Shown in pieces: positions 43,503 to 52,730 of a stretch of DNA of 64,000 nucleotides; within the stretch, counting starts at the first letter, position 1, and each line of letters opens with the position of its first letter. The position numbers and the translations under genes were made by a program. Location: positions 156,501 to 220,500 of the forward strand of contig WPIO01000191.1 in assembly GCA_009760855.2 (NCBI GenBank), in the 5' to 3' direction. The stretch is from Cristatella mucedo (Eukaryota > Bryozoa > Phylactolaemata > Cristatellidae). The notes under the pieces are model-generated. The model did no database searches, was not told the origin of the DNA, and worked only from the letters and a program-made list of their open reading frames with translations.

Positions 43503-44465
43503 TTCGCGGCACTGTAACAAAATAAGTAGGTATACGAAATTGATAAAATGTTGTTGTACTTTTGGACGTTCGAAGATACAACAATATGAATGTCTGGAGG
43601 TAATACAGATAGTATTTTCAGAAACTTTCACGTGTAAAATAATTTGAGCTTATGAATATTCAAAACAGACAATATATTTAGAAAGCTCAACACATATAGT
43701 TCATATTCATATATAATACGTATCGTGCCAACATGAAACAAACAGAATATACAGTACAGTATAGCCATGAACATTTTTACTTTTTGATCGAAAAAAGTTT
43801 TCACCTCCACCGTTGACGACACAGTGCACCAATAAATACACAAACAGAACAGTGTTGCCACATTTCAAAAATGCTACGCTCTTGAACTTTTGCATGTATA
43901 TATCACATTGCTAACCTACTTAAATTTACACTGTCCGAAGGTAAGGTCGTCTGAAGGTACACTACTTGCCCTTACATACCTTTGAGAAGATAATTCGCTT
44001 CTAAATCGTCTTCTTCTTGAAATGACGAAAAAATTGTTGTTTCTCGCAAGCGATTAAATTAACACACATGAAACCGCGCTCCGAAGACTTACTGAAGACT
44101 GGACACTACCGTCCGCTGGGTTGCTGGCTGGGTGGTAGTAGTGACTAGTGATGGCGGCGGTCGGCACTTCGGCAGTGGCAAGCATAAAGCCGTCGCCACG
44201 GCGCTGGCCACGGCACGGCTGTGGGGCTGGGCGTGGTGCCCAAGCAGCTGTCAGCTGTGACCGTATACTCTCTACTCCACCTATTTTCAGTGTTCACTAT
44301 TTAGTGTTTTTATCCTTTTCAAGTTCTTTTGCAGTATAATATTTTTTGAGTTTTGAAAATAAAGTAATATAATTATTAATATTTGCGCAAAGAACTGGAG
44401 AGCCGCATCTCGACATCGAAAGAGCCGCATGTGACTCGCGAGCCGCAGGTTGCCGACCCTGGCCT

Positions 44466-44870
44466 AACCTAGTCTGTCATCACGGCCACCCTGTAACAAA
44501 TTGGGTAAGGCTTTAGAGTGCATCGTAACTCGGCAGTGCATCGATCTGTGCTCGACCACCAGGTTTTTGCAACCTATTTGCCATATGTCATGCTGCCGAA
44601 ACCGCCAGCCACAATCTAGGCTTTCACTTTGAAGCAATTGATGCACAGGTCATGCTCATGTACCCATGATTTCATTACTTCCTGCCTTCCAGCTCTCATA
44701 ACTTCCTTGCAACTTGTGCAGCTGACATTTGCACTTTGATGGATGCAGGAAAGCTGAAATTTGCACTTTGATGGATGCAGGAAACTATCGCAAACTGAAT
44801 GAGGATAGAACCGCCCTTGTTACAATGGGCATACTGTGTGCTATTAATAAATAGGATCGAAATAATGTTG
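44466..44870. other. Intronic spacer of the RNF14-like gene
   Basis: No IBR exon is recognisable here. There is a 30-base direct repeat, gcagctgacatttgcactttgatggatgcagga and aaagctgaaatttgcactttgatggatgcagga (about 44720-44785). Nothing else was noticed. Confidence 0.4.
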
Positions 44871-44875
44871 AATTA

Positions 44876-45475
44876 ATAATAATAACTATATGTAATAATG
44901 CAATTGATAAAGTGGCCTCAGAGAAAAAAATCTCTTTCAAGGCACTTTGCATATGCTCATTTAAAGGAACTTAAAAAACACACCTATTTAGGACAGCATT
45001 TAGTGGGTTCCTGTGATTCGTCCTTCATGTGCTTATGCGTGCTGACACTGTGCATGCTGCCACTAACCACACTTGCATGCTGACCCTGTGCATGTCATCC
45101 CTAACCATATTATTCATTTTGTTTGTTTTTCAAGCATGATTTTACTTACCATTCAATTGCATTTCACTTTGCAACAAATGTAAAGCGCCTAGAAAGAGAT
45201 TAAGTTATCTGAGGGCGCTTTATCTAAAGCATTATTATTATTATTATTATTATGCTGCAAAGGAAGCGTGATTGAATGGTTAGTAGTAGCATTTTCAATA
45301 AACAACAAGAATAGCATCGTTAAAGGTGACATACACAGGGTCAACATGCAAGTATGGTTAGTAGTATAGTAGCATAGTTGTATAGTTAGTTATAAACAGA
45401 TGTGTTTTTAGTTTCTTTTTAAATGTGGTCAAGTCAGGAGACGTCGTGATGCAAGTCAGGAGGGAGCTCCTTCCT
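44876..45475 (-). mobile_element. LINE-A copy (minus) with a nested plus-strand LINE-A tail
   Basis: The host copy is 44876-44956 and 45253-45475 (minus: tail aataataataa, terminal block, 3' UTR). At 44957-45252 a plus-strand LINE-A end (acctatttaggacagcattt...(ATT)n) is inserted. Joining 44956 to 45253 restores the expected ctttgcatatgctgcaaagg, with tatgct as a short target duplication. Confidence 0.8.
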
Positions 45476-45585
45476 TCTCTAGTTCTCAGCCTCTGATGTG
45501 CATCGGAGCTTACTTCCTGTAATCAAGGCGTGGCACAGCCGAATGCGACAACTGAATGCACCACTGCCGAAGGCGATCCCCTCAC

Positions 45586-46065
45586 CTGTGCTGGATGCAC
45601 TTCGGCAGTGCAGGAGACCGCCGGGCAGGTGAGGTCGAGCACATCTCACTCTTTGATGCGCCCCTGCAGGTGTCGCGTCGCGCTGACCCTGCAGAATGTG
45701 TGGCTCTTGCAGTCGCCATACTGCAGGCACGGCGAGCCGACGTATTCCTGCCGGCACACGTCGCACGTGAACAGCTTGTGTTCGAACAGCTCCTTGCGTC
45801 GTCGCTTGGAGTGCTCGACCGCCGATGCAGCGGCCATCTCGTCGTTGGCCGCGTCACGAACGGCCTGCCGGTCGGCGATTGGCGTAGGCGGCATGGCGGC
45901 AGAAACGAAAGTGACAGGAAGTGGTGGCCCCAGCAGCAGCTCGTCCTCGTCGACTCCGAGGGCCGTGAGTGAGTCGGAGCGCAGGAACTCGGCCCATATG
46001 TAGAGGATCTCGCAGAACTCGTTGGCCAGCCACAGGCCGTCCAGCTCGATGCACAACTTCGACGG
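45586..46065 (-). pseudogene. RNF14: RNF14-like gene, RWD end and first RING exon (in-frame TGA)
   Basis: Acceptor ttgtccgatgcag at 46066, donor cagcacag/GTGAGG at 45586; 480 nt, phase 0 at both ends. It reads PSKLCIELDGLWLANEFCEI, the C-terminal helix region of an RWD domain, then an acidic linker. Next is the first RING, LFEHKLFTCDVCRQEYVGSP, with CLQYGDCKSHTFC. A TGA at 45646-45648 falls where a Gly-type residue is expected; the frame then continues DVLDLTCPAVSCTAEVHPAQ, exactly as RNF14 family members do. The exon otherwise looks well conserved. Confidence 0.8.
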
Positions 46066-46068
46066 CTG

Positions 46069-46225
46069 CATCGGACAAATGCACGAGCGACTACTGCATC
46101 GAACTTCGGACAGACGACCGCGATCGGACATTAGACAAGCGTGCGACTACTGCATCGGACATCGGACAGAAGCACGACTATCTCATCACACAGACGTGCG
46201 GCTACTGCGTCTGACAGTAGAGAGC
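46069..46225 (+). repeat. Degenerate minisatellite at the RNF14 intron acceptor
   Basis: Three or four diverged units around gacaagcgtgcgactactgcatcggacatcg. The minus-strand acceptor at 46066 (tccgatgcag) lies inside the first unit. Confidence 0.55.
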
Positions 46226-46461
46226 CGCGACCCGGGATGGCTAGCCAAGTGGCCGGCAGACAGGACGGTGCCATGTCTGGCAGGCGGCAGGCACGTGCAT
46301 CCGTCCACACAGACTCGGCTCATCATCACAGTCATCGCAGTAGAAGTAGTTCAGTGGGATCTCTCGAGCAAGTGGGCGCTCAAGAGCGATTACCCGAGTT
46401 ACTCCCCCCCTGCTGACACGGTGACTGTCGACACCGTGACTGACAATGCTGTGCCACTCAC

Positions 46462-46637
46462 CTGCACCTTCGTCACCCAGTTGCTGCACAGCGTGTAGTC
46501 GGGCGGCCGCCTCAATCGGTAGTCGGCGGGCAGTACGAATCCGAGCACAAACGGCGGCAGAAACTCGACCACGTGATGATCAGGTGATGATGAGCTGCTG
46601 CCGGTGGAGGCTGCAGAAGCTGCCGACTCTCCTCCGA
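46462..46637 (-). pseudogene. RNF14: RNF14-like gene, RWD-domain exon
   Basis: Acceptor ctcgtctgcag at 46638, donor aaggtgcag/GTGAGT at 46462, phase 0. Reads Ser/Ala-rich sequence, then DHHVVEFLPPFVLGFVLPADY and PPDYTLCSNWVTKVQ. LPP-(hydrophobic)-LP-x-DYP is the RWD signature. The exon is open. The first RWD exon and promoter are not found upstream, where a (GA)n tract and LINE-A DNA begin. Confidence 0.8.
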
Positions 46638-46694
46638 CTGCAGACGAGCAGAAACGGTGAGCGGAACGCTTTACTCGTGCAGAGAGATCAAAGC

Positions 46695-46696
<2 letters not shown>

Positions 46697-46767
<71 letters not shown>
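46697..46767 (+). repeat. (GA)n microsatellite
   Basis: About 70 bases of AG dinucleotide. The Arg/Glu ORF across it is not a gene. Confidence 0.97.
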
Positions 46768-46768
<1 letters not shown>

Positions 46769-46802
46769 CGGTTACTGGGAGCTGCACAGTGACAGAAAAC
46801 CT

Positions 46803-47520
46803 AAGCACATAAAGGTCGAATCACAGGGCTAAAATGCTGTGATAAGCATTTGCGCTTTTAGTTTTCGTTTTAAATGTGACCGAGTCAAGGGGTGTCGTCA
46901 AGCAAGTCGGGAGTGAGTTCCAAGCCTTAGGAGAATACGAACCAAAGGCACAGTCTCCAAAAGATTTGAGGTTTGTACGAGGTATAGATAAACGGTTAGA
47001 TTCCAAAAAGCAGAACGTACAATGTTTCGCCTGGTTTGTGAGAAGATCGGGTATCGAGGAGTACATCTGATAGGTTGGCTGGAGCAAAAAATGAATAAAA
47101 TAAAAATAAATAAATCCTAGCTCTTAAGCAGCCTCTTTTCGTATAGCGAGAGAAGAGCCTTTACGGCTATTACCACCACTTTCAGTGGCGATATAGGATC
47201 GCCCACCACAGGAATAGAACCTACGACCTCGGGCCCTAGGTTATGAAAGAAGAGGCCTTTCCTAGTGTGCCATCACGGCTGAAGGGACCTAAAGGTTAGT
47301 GACAAAATGTTCACGTCGATGCCTTGCTTGAGTGGGAGCAAGTGCAGGTCAGCGAGAAGTGGTGTGATGTGAGGCAACTACGAGGCTCACGAGAGACAAA
47401 CCTAGCTGCAGAGTTTTGCCCCAGATGTAAACGCCTAGTTGCGCAGCTTGGTAGACCAGCAAGCAGTGAGTTACAGAAGTCAAGACATGTTGTCACGAAG
47501 GCATGAACCTACCTAGATGT
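46803..47520 (-). mobile_element. LINE-A fragment split by SINE-2
   Basis: Minus strand ORF end (FGDCAFGSYSPKAWNSLPTC, about 46880-46960) up to 47096, then SINE-2 (47097-47282). The LINE then resumes at 47283 (gaagggacctaaaggttagtgacaaaat) to the TCLDFCNSLLAGL region. The LINE reading across the SINE is collinear, with tgaa duplicated at the junctions. Confidence 0.8.
47097..47282 (-). mobile_element. SINE-2, copy 3
   Basis: Minus strand; plus reads ...aaataaatcctagctcttaagcagcctc...agagaagagcctttacggctattaccacc...ggcgatataggatcgcccaccacaggaatagaacctacgacctcggg...tagtgtgccatcac. B-box remnant is ggttctattcc on minus. Confidence 0.85.
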
Positions 47521-47534
47521 GGTATATGCAGTTA

Positions 47535-47815
47535 ATAATCATAACAATAACACGCTTGATATAGTGCCCTCTGAGAACTTAATCTAAAAAAACAAAAAAT
47601 CCTAGCTGATTAACCAGCCTTTTTTGTAGAGCGACAGAAGAGCCTTTACGGCTACCACCACCGCTTGCAGTGGCGATAAAGAATCGCCCACTGCAGGAAT
47701 CGAACCCGCGACCTCGGTCCCGAGGTCGTGAAAGCAACAACCTTACCTAGTGTGCCATCACAATTCTATGCTCTTCATATTTGCTGCAAAGGTAACACGA
47801 TCGATGCAGTATCAG
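47535..47815 (-). mobile_element. LINE-A tail split by SINE-2, copy 4
   Basis: LINE-A end (aataacacgcttgatatagtgccctctgagaacttaatct, 47545-47583) is followed by SINE-2 on minus at 47584-47768 (perfect B box gggttcgattcc read on minus, about 47694-47705). The LINE then resumes with ttcatatttgctgcaaaggtaacacgat. Confidence 0.85.
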
Positions 47816-48399
47816 AGTTTTAAATAATGTAAATGAAATAAATATTAAAAAAAGAAATAACATGAACCCGCACCCGAAGTAAAGAGGGGCACTTGGGCAT
47901 CACTTGAAGAAGAAGTTAGAATGCCATTTGTTCTCCCTTACAAGTTACAGTGGTAGCAGTGCGTTCTTGCATGCCAACTTTCCAGCCATCATCAGCTATT
48001 CTCAGCAGATGCTCACTCTCTCGACTGCCCTCGTGACTCAAGCTACGCTTCAGTTTTTCTCTTTCCTATGGTGAGAGCAGTTCGGCTGACTGGCGCATGC
48101 GAAACAAACGCCGCTTGGGATTAGAGTTTGCTACAGAAAACTCTCCTGCCTAACAACCATTTGGTCCTTGCGTCTTTGTGCAGTTACAGAAAGAGATGCA
48201 TACACCTAAGCACGACATCAAGCAGCTGAAGCCGGTCATAAAATGCAGGTGAGACCACAACGCAGACGAAGTTGGCCCAAACACCTGTACCAACAAAACA
48301 TCCGATCTGCATGAACATCCAGGAAACTAAACCCAACGAAACGCTTGTTAGTCCACCTAAGAGGATTGAGCGATACAGGCAACCATAGCTGGGGTTAAT
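47816..48399. other. Spacer, nothing recognised
   Basis: No ORF or repeat match supported. Confidence 0.35.
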
Positions 48400-48640
48400 T
48401 AACCGGGTAGCCTACGAAATACCCCTGGTATATCCAAAAAATGGTCACTTTTTTAAATTTGCCTATTAAAGATTAACTAGTTATAAATGCATGCTCAAAT
48501 TTTGGTGGTTGTCAGATGAATAGAATATGGTCAATAAATTTTTTATGTAAGACCTATTTAAACCGGAAGTAGTACATCGAGCTCAACAAAATAATTTTCC
48601 TTGACAAATATCTGAGCCGGAACTGCGGTTTTCTCGTGAA
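48400..48640 (-). repeat. Interspersed repeat R, inverted copy
   Basis: Read on minus: gttgagctcgatgtactact then tccggtttaaataggtctta, then gaccatattctattcatctgac and ccaaaatttgagcatgcatttataac. This is collinear with 62780-62890. Confidence 0.75.
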
Positions 48641-48778
48641 CTCTGCGAAAATAAGCTAATCAGCCCTTCATATACTGACACGTCGAAGCGTCATTTACAA
48701 CATGTCGCTACGTAGCCCCAGATACACCAGGCCGCTGCCTCGCCGGCGCCCACGGCTACGGACGCGAAGGCACTAGAA

Positions 48779-49757
48779 AAAGAAGGGAAAGGAAGGGAAA
48801 GGAAGGGAAAGGAAGGGAGAGGAAGGGAGAGGAAGGGAGAGGAAGGGAGAGGAAGGGAGAGGAAGGAAGAGGAAGGGAAAGGAAGGGAAAGGAAGGGAAA
48901 GGAAGGGAAAGGAAGGGAAAGGAAGGGAAAGGAAGGGAAAGGAAAGGAAAGGAAGGGAAAGGAAGGGAAAGGAAGGGAAAGGAAGGGAAAGGAAGGGAAA
49001 GGAAGGGAAAGGAAGGGAAAGGAAGGGGGAAGGGGAAAGGAAGGGAAAGGAAGGAAAGGAAGGGAAAGGAAGGGAAAGGAAGGGAAAGAAGAGGAAAGGA
49101 AAGGAAAGGAAGGGAAAGGATAGGAAAGGAAAGGAAGGGAAAGGAAAGGAAAGGAAGGGAAAGGAAAGGAAAGGAAAGGAAGGGAAAGGAAAGGAAAGGA
49201 AGGAAAGGAAGGAAAGGAAGGGAAAGGAAGGGAGGAAGGGAAAAGGGAGAGGAAGGGAGAGGAAGGGAGAGGAAGGGAGAGGAAGGGAAAGGAAGGGAAA
49301 GGAAGGGAAAGGAAGGGAAAGGAAGGGAAAGGAAGGGAAAGGAAGGGAAAGGAAGGGAAAGGAAGGGAAAGGAAGGGAAAGGGAAGGGAAAGGAAAGGAA
49401 AGGAAGGGAAAGGAAAGGAAAGGAAAGGAAAGGAAAGGAAAGGAAGGGAAAGGAAAGGAAAGGAAGGGAAAGGAAGGGAAAGGATAGGAAAGGAAAGGAA
49501 GGGAAGGAAGGAAAGGAAGGGAAAGGAAGGGAAAGGAAGGGAAAGGAAGGGAAAGGAAGGGAAAGGAAGGGAAAGGAAGGGAAAGGAAGGGAAAGGAAGG
49601 GAAAGGAAGGGAAAGGAAGGGAAGGAAGGAAAGGAAGGGAAAGGAAGGAAAAGGAAGGGAAAGGAAGGGAAAGGAAGGGAAAGGAAGGGAAAGGAAGGGA
49701 AAGGAAGGGAAAGGAAGGGAAAGGAAGGGAAAGGAAGGGAAAGGAAGGGAAAGGAAA
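48779..49757 (+). repeat. Purine-only GGAAGGGAAA minisatellite (~980 bp)
   Basis: Nearly pure GGAAGGGAAA 10-mers, with GGAAAGGAAA and GGAGAGGAA variants. No pyrimidine breaks the plus strand except rare single T (gata at about 49119 and 49483). The 357-codon Pro/Phe/Ser/Leu ORF on minus is an artefact. Long homopurine mirror-type tracts can form triplex (H-DNA). Confidence 0.97.
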
Positions 49758-50089
49758 CGATCAAGTATCTGTTGGTTTCCTCACTCTCTGAGCTTGTCTC
49801 GCACGTGAGGCGCTAGTAGCATCTGGCCGCGGACGCGACCGCTAGTGTCGAGGTCCGTCTCGATGACCTCTGCGTCGTATAAATTGGCAGCCAGGGCGGT
49901 GACCTCGTCGATTTGGCGCTCGGCGTCCGTCGTTTACAGGGGCGAGGTCGCGCGACGACCAGTTCAGGCAACAAATTGGTTCGCCAGGCAAGGCGGCTCG
50001 AGACGACATCGAACTAGCCGGTTGGGAGACGACGGTCTGTAACCCTCTGTGGCCACACAGCTAGTCCAGCATACGACGGAGTCCCCCGT
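49758..50089. other. GC-rich spacer
   Basis: Contains gttgggagacgacggtctgtaaccctctgtggccacacag (about 50018-50060), which resembles 50940-50985. It may be part of an unclassified repeat. No gene. Confidence 0.35.
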
Positions 50090-50252
50090 AGATAGAAATA
50101 TAAATAAATAAATAAAATTCATTTATATAGCGCCCCAAGAGAACTTATTCTCTATTCAGTCGCTTCACATATGCCTCGGGGCTCGAGCCCATGACCTCTG
50201 TCAGACCTTGGTCGGGGAGAGCACATTAACCGCTAGACTAAACCAGCTCAGA
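50090..50252 (-). mobile_element. SINE-1, copy 2
   Basis: Minus strand: ctggtttagtctagcggtta (A-box region), gggctcgagccccgaggcatatgtgaagcg (B-box-like and start of tail), gagaataagttctcttgggg, cgctatataaatgaattt and (TTTA)n. Confidence 0.85.
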
Positions 50253-51044
50253 TATGATCCTATTGATGGGATCCGGATTATCCATTGTTATTTATGAGTC
50301 TGCAGAGATTATGACACCATCGTTGACTTATGGGCTGTTGTGATTCATTTCAGTGCTTTTAAGTTAACGAGCGGCAAAGGGTCGAGGGGTAACATCGAGG
50401 ACGCCGGATGGGACAATTGAGTACTGGCCAGCTACCGCGTCCGTGTGAAGAAATGTCTCTAAGCCCGCTTCGGTGTGCTGCGTGGTATCGCTTACCTGTC
50501 GCTTGGAGAATGCCAAACTACACCTGCCATGTTAAAAATGTGTGACGCCGACCCGCTTTTCGCATCCGCACACGACGCCGTACGCGGAGTTCATGAAGAA
50601 AAGAGCAACGGTTGGCGTAGATGCAAAGCCGAAGACGAGGCCCGGGCGAAGCCCGAAGAACGCCCCGCCCCCTGCCCCGCCACCGCCCCGCCCTACAGCC
50701 TAGCAAGATCTCACCCCCAACTTTCTGCGCCAACAAGTAGAGTATAAAAATTGAACTCTGGTCGCGGTATAGGTTTATTGGCGAAAAGAAGACGCTTGGC
50801 CCTATAATTAGGACTATCTGGCAATTATTTTCGGCGTTAATAGAGTTTTTGCGAGACTCGGGTCCTTTTAGAGACCAGGGTGCCCTCCAATAGGTTGGCA
50901 TGTGCGCCGTGCGTTACCAACGCCGGATTGGACTGGCCGGTCGGAAGACGACGGTCGGAAGTCCGCGGTCGCTACACAGCGAGCTAAACAGAAAGTCCTC
51001 ACTCGAGCTATGCCTTATGACTTTAGATATGACCTTATGACCCT
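50253..51044. other. Spacer, no gene recognised
   Basis: Mixed GC-rich sequence. cttatgaccttatgaccctatg at 51025-51048 also occurs at 21258-21280. Short ORFs are not supported. Confidence 0.35.
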
Positions 51045-51400
51045 ATGTCCACCGCCCAGTGACAGGTACCGAGGCAGCTGCAGTCGGTGGCTGCTGTAGG
51101 AGAGGACCTGCTGTAGCACATCCCCAGTCTCGGCACTGGGCCTCACACAGGGCCTCCCCACACAGCTGCCTCCACTCAGGGCCACTGCCTGCCACGTACA
51201 GGAGGCCGCCTGCAGCACAGACATCCACCACTGTCTCCTCGTGTCTCCCTTGTCTGTCACCTAGGTGGCTGCAGCTGTCCACTACGTACCACTGTCTGCC
51301 ATCGTCCAGCTTCATCTCGCTGTAGCTCGTAGTGACCAGAGCAGCACCAGTAGTGAGAGCGATACGCTGGATGGCATACAGCAGCAAGTGCAAGTACGTC
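51045..51400 (-). pseudogene. Propeller exon fragment (duplicate of the 24.9-kb copy)
   Basis: Minus frame reads LTTGAALVTTSYSEMKLDDG, YVVDSCSHLGDRQGRHE and VDVCAAGGLLYVAGSG, corresponding to the middle blades of 52731-53656. It is truncated on both sides and frame-shifted near 51160. Confidence 0.75.
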
Positions 51401-51739
51401 GTACATGGCTCTCACTGAGCACCTGCACAACGAGAACGTCGAAGGGAATTCCACAGTCTGGGTCCTAATGAGCAAAAAAAAACGATCGCCAACCAGACCA
51501 CCACCTCTTTACCTAGAATGCTTTGAAGGAAAGTCGGCAATGGATAACCTATTTAAGTCGGTGATGGTTTGGGCCACTATGCAACTAAATGAATGGGCGT
51601 GGCTGCGACATGTAACTGGCGTTAGGGACCGAAAATTAAACGTGCAGCAAGTCTGTGTTGCACCAGCGAACCGAAGGTCAGGTTGGACGATGATTGAGCT
51701 TGGCCGCAGCGAAATGAGCCTCAGAAAGTTCATAGTTAC

Positions 51740-52040
51740 TAGTGACGGTAAGGCGTCCGGTTAGAGCTGAGTACTTTTTATTTACAATTTATTTTTTTTA
51801 GAAAATACTGAGCTCAATTTGCACTGTATTCATAAAACCTCAAATTATTAAGATGATTTACTACTTCCGGGGTAAATATGTCTGACAAAATAATTGTGTT
51901 TACCATGTTTTGGTCACTCGTCAAAATTTGGGATAGCATTTATAACATTTTGTCCTTTAGTGGGTAGGCATCCAAAATGTCAATATTGTAATAGCTTTTT
52001 GGGCATTTTCAGATTTAGTGGCTCACTGCAGTCCTCATTA
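51740..52040 (+). repeat. Interspersed repeat R, copy in block 2 only
   Basis: tactgagctcaatttgc, gatttactacttccggggtaaatatgtctgac, taccatgttttggtcactcgtc, gggatagcatttataacattttgtc and cagtcctcattagttt. The matching point in block 1 (about 26206, gattgagcttccttccc) lacks it. Confidence 0.7.
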
Positions 52041-52603
52041 GTTTCCTTCCCAATGCCAGAGCTTAAAATCGACTGGAAACTGTGCTCCACCTGCCTTTGA
52101 TAAGCAATAGACATGCATAAATGAGATCTGCCTGCGATAATCCACGGAGAAGTGGATATTAGTTAAAACATGGTCAGAGCATGTTTAGGTTCCTTACAAG
52201 CAACAAAATTCGAGTGCTTTCCTCGTATGACGGCAATCAAAGCTGGCTAACGGCTCGGTCGAGTCAGCTTCGGGCGATTTACCGACAATAAGAGGCGTTC
52301 AGGGTGATCTCGTGTTTTTCGTGTTTTTAGTTGCGATATTACCGTTAGCTACTGTATTGCTTTACCTAGTACTATTCACTTTTCTATAAGTACTTTTTAT
52401 CGTGCAGGTGCTGCCCAAATGCTCATTGGCTGGTCACCAGTGCCAGCTGAGTACGTCCAGGCAGCGTCTGCTCGGACGTAACGTCAGACGAACACTGACT
52501 CACTTTAATGCAAAAAAGCAGCAGCAGCATCAGGTCTGACTAGAGCAGCTCGTGCTCGTACGAGTTTCGAGATTTCAACTCGTTAGTTTGTGGATCATTC
52601 AAC

Positions 52604-52609
52604 TTTATT
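52604..52609 (-). terminator. Poly(A) signal, block 2 TRIM-propeller gene
   Basis: AATAAA on minus, about 120 bases downstream of the propeller stop at 52731, in the same context as 26777 and 7302. Confidence 0.7.
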
Positions 52610-52730
52610 CGTTACAACGCACATGTACAATTACGTGCAGCGCCTGTAGCTGTGAAGTGCAGCTCTGAGTGGCATGAAGTGCTAGGTAGGTAGTGGTCAC
52701 CCCCTGGAGCTGCAGCTGCCTCCCAGCATC

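Larger units (their letters stand above)
40808..44461 (-). mobile_element. hAT-superfamily DNA transposon (~3.65 kb, decayed)
   Basis: The left end ccggtgtcggcagcc (40808) and the right end ggttgccgaccctg (44448-44461) form imperfect terminal inverted repeats. The right subterminal region has repeated gagccgcat/cgagccgcagg. CAGGGTCGGCAACC termini with GAGCCGCA subterminal motifs are known from hAT (Charlie/Tip-like) elements. The 8-bp flanks (gtctagac and gcctaacc) match at only 5 of 8 positions. It encodes the transposase relic 41130-43040, and carries a later LINE-A tail at 43296-43502. It sits inside the RNF14-like gene. Confidence 0.75.

Noticed and set aside
40799-44475. ctagtct shared by both hAT flanks as a target duplication
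   Set aside because: It is not adjacent to the termini on either side (3 and 7 bases away); the adjacent 8-mers match at only 5 positions, so no duplication is claimed.
45530-46003. Plus-strand ORFs of 138-157 codons over the RNF14 exon
   Set aside because: Antisense shadows of the conserved minus-strand RING1 exon.
48691-49764. 357-codon Phe/Pro/Ser/Leu ORF on minus, the second longest ORF in the window
   Set aside because: Translation of the GGAAGGGAAA tract; no complexity or domain.
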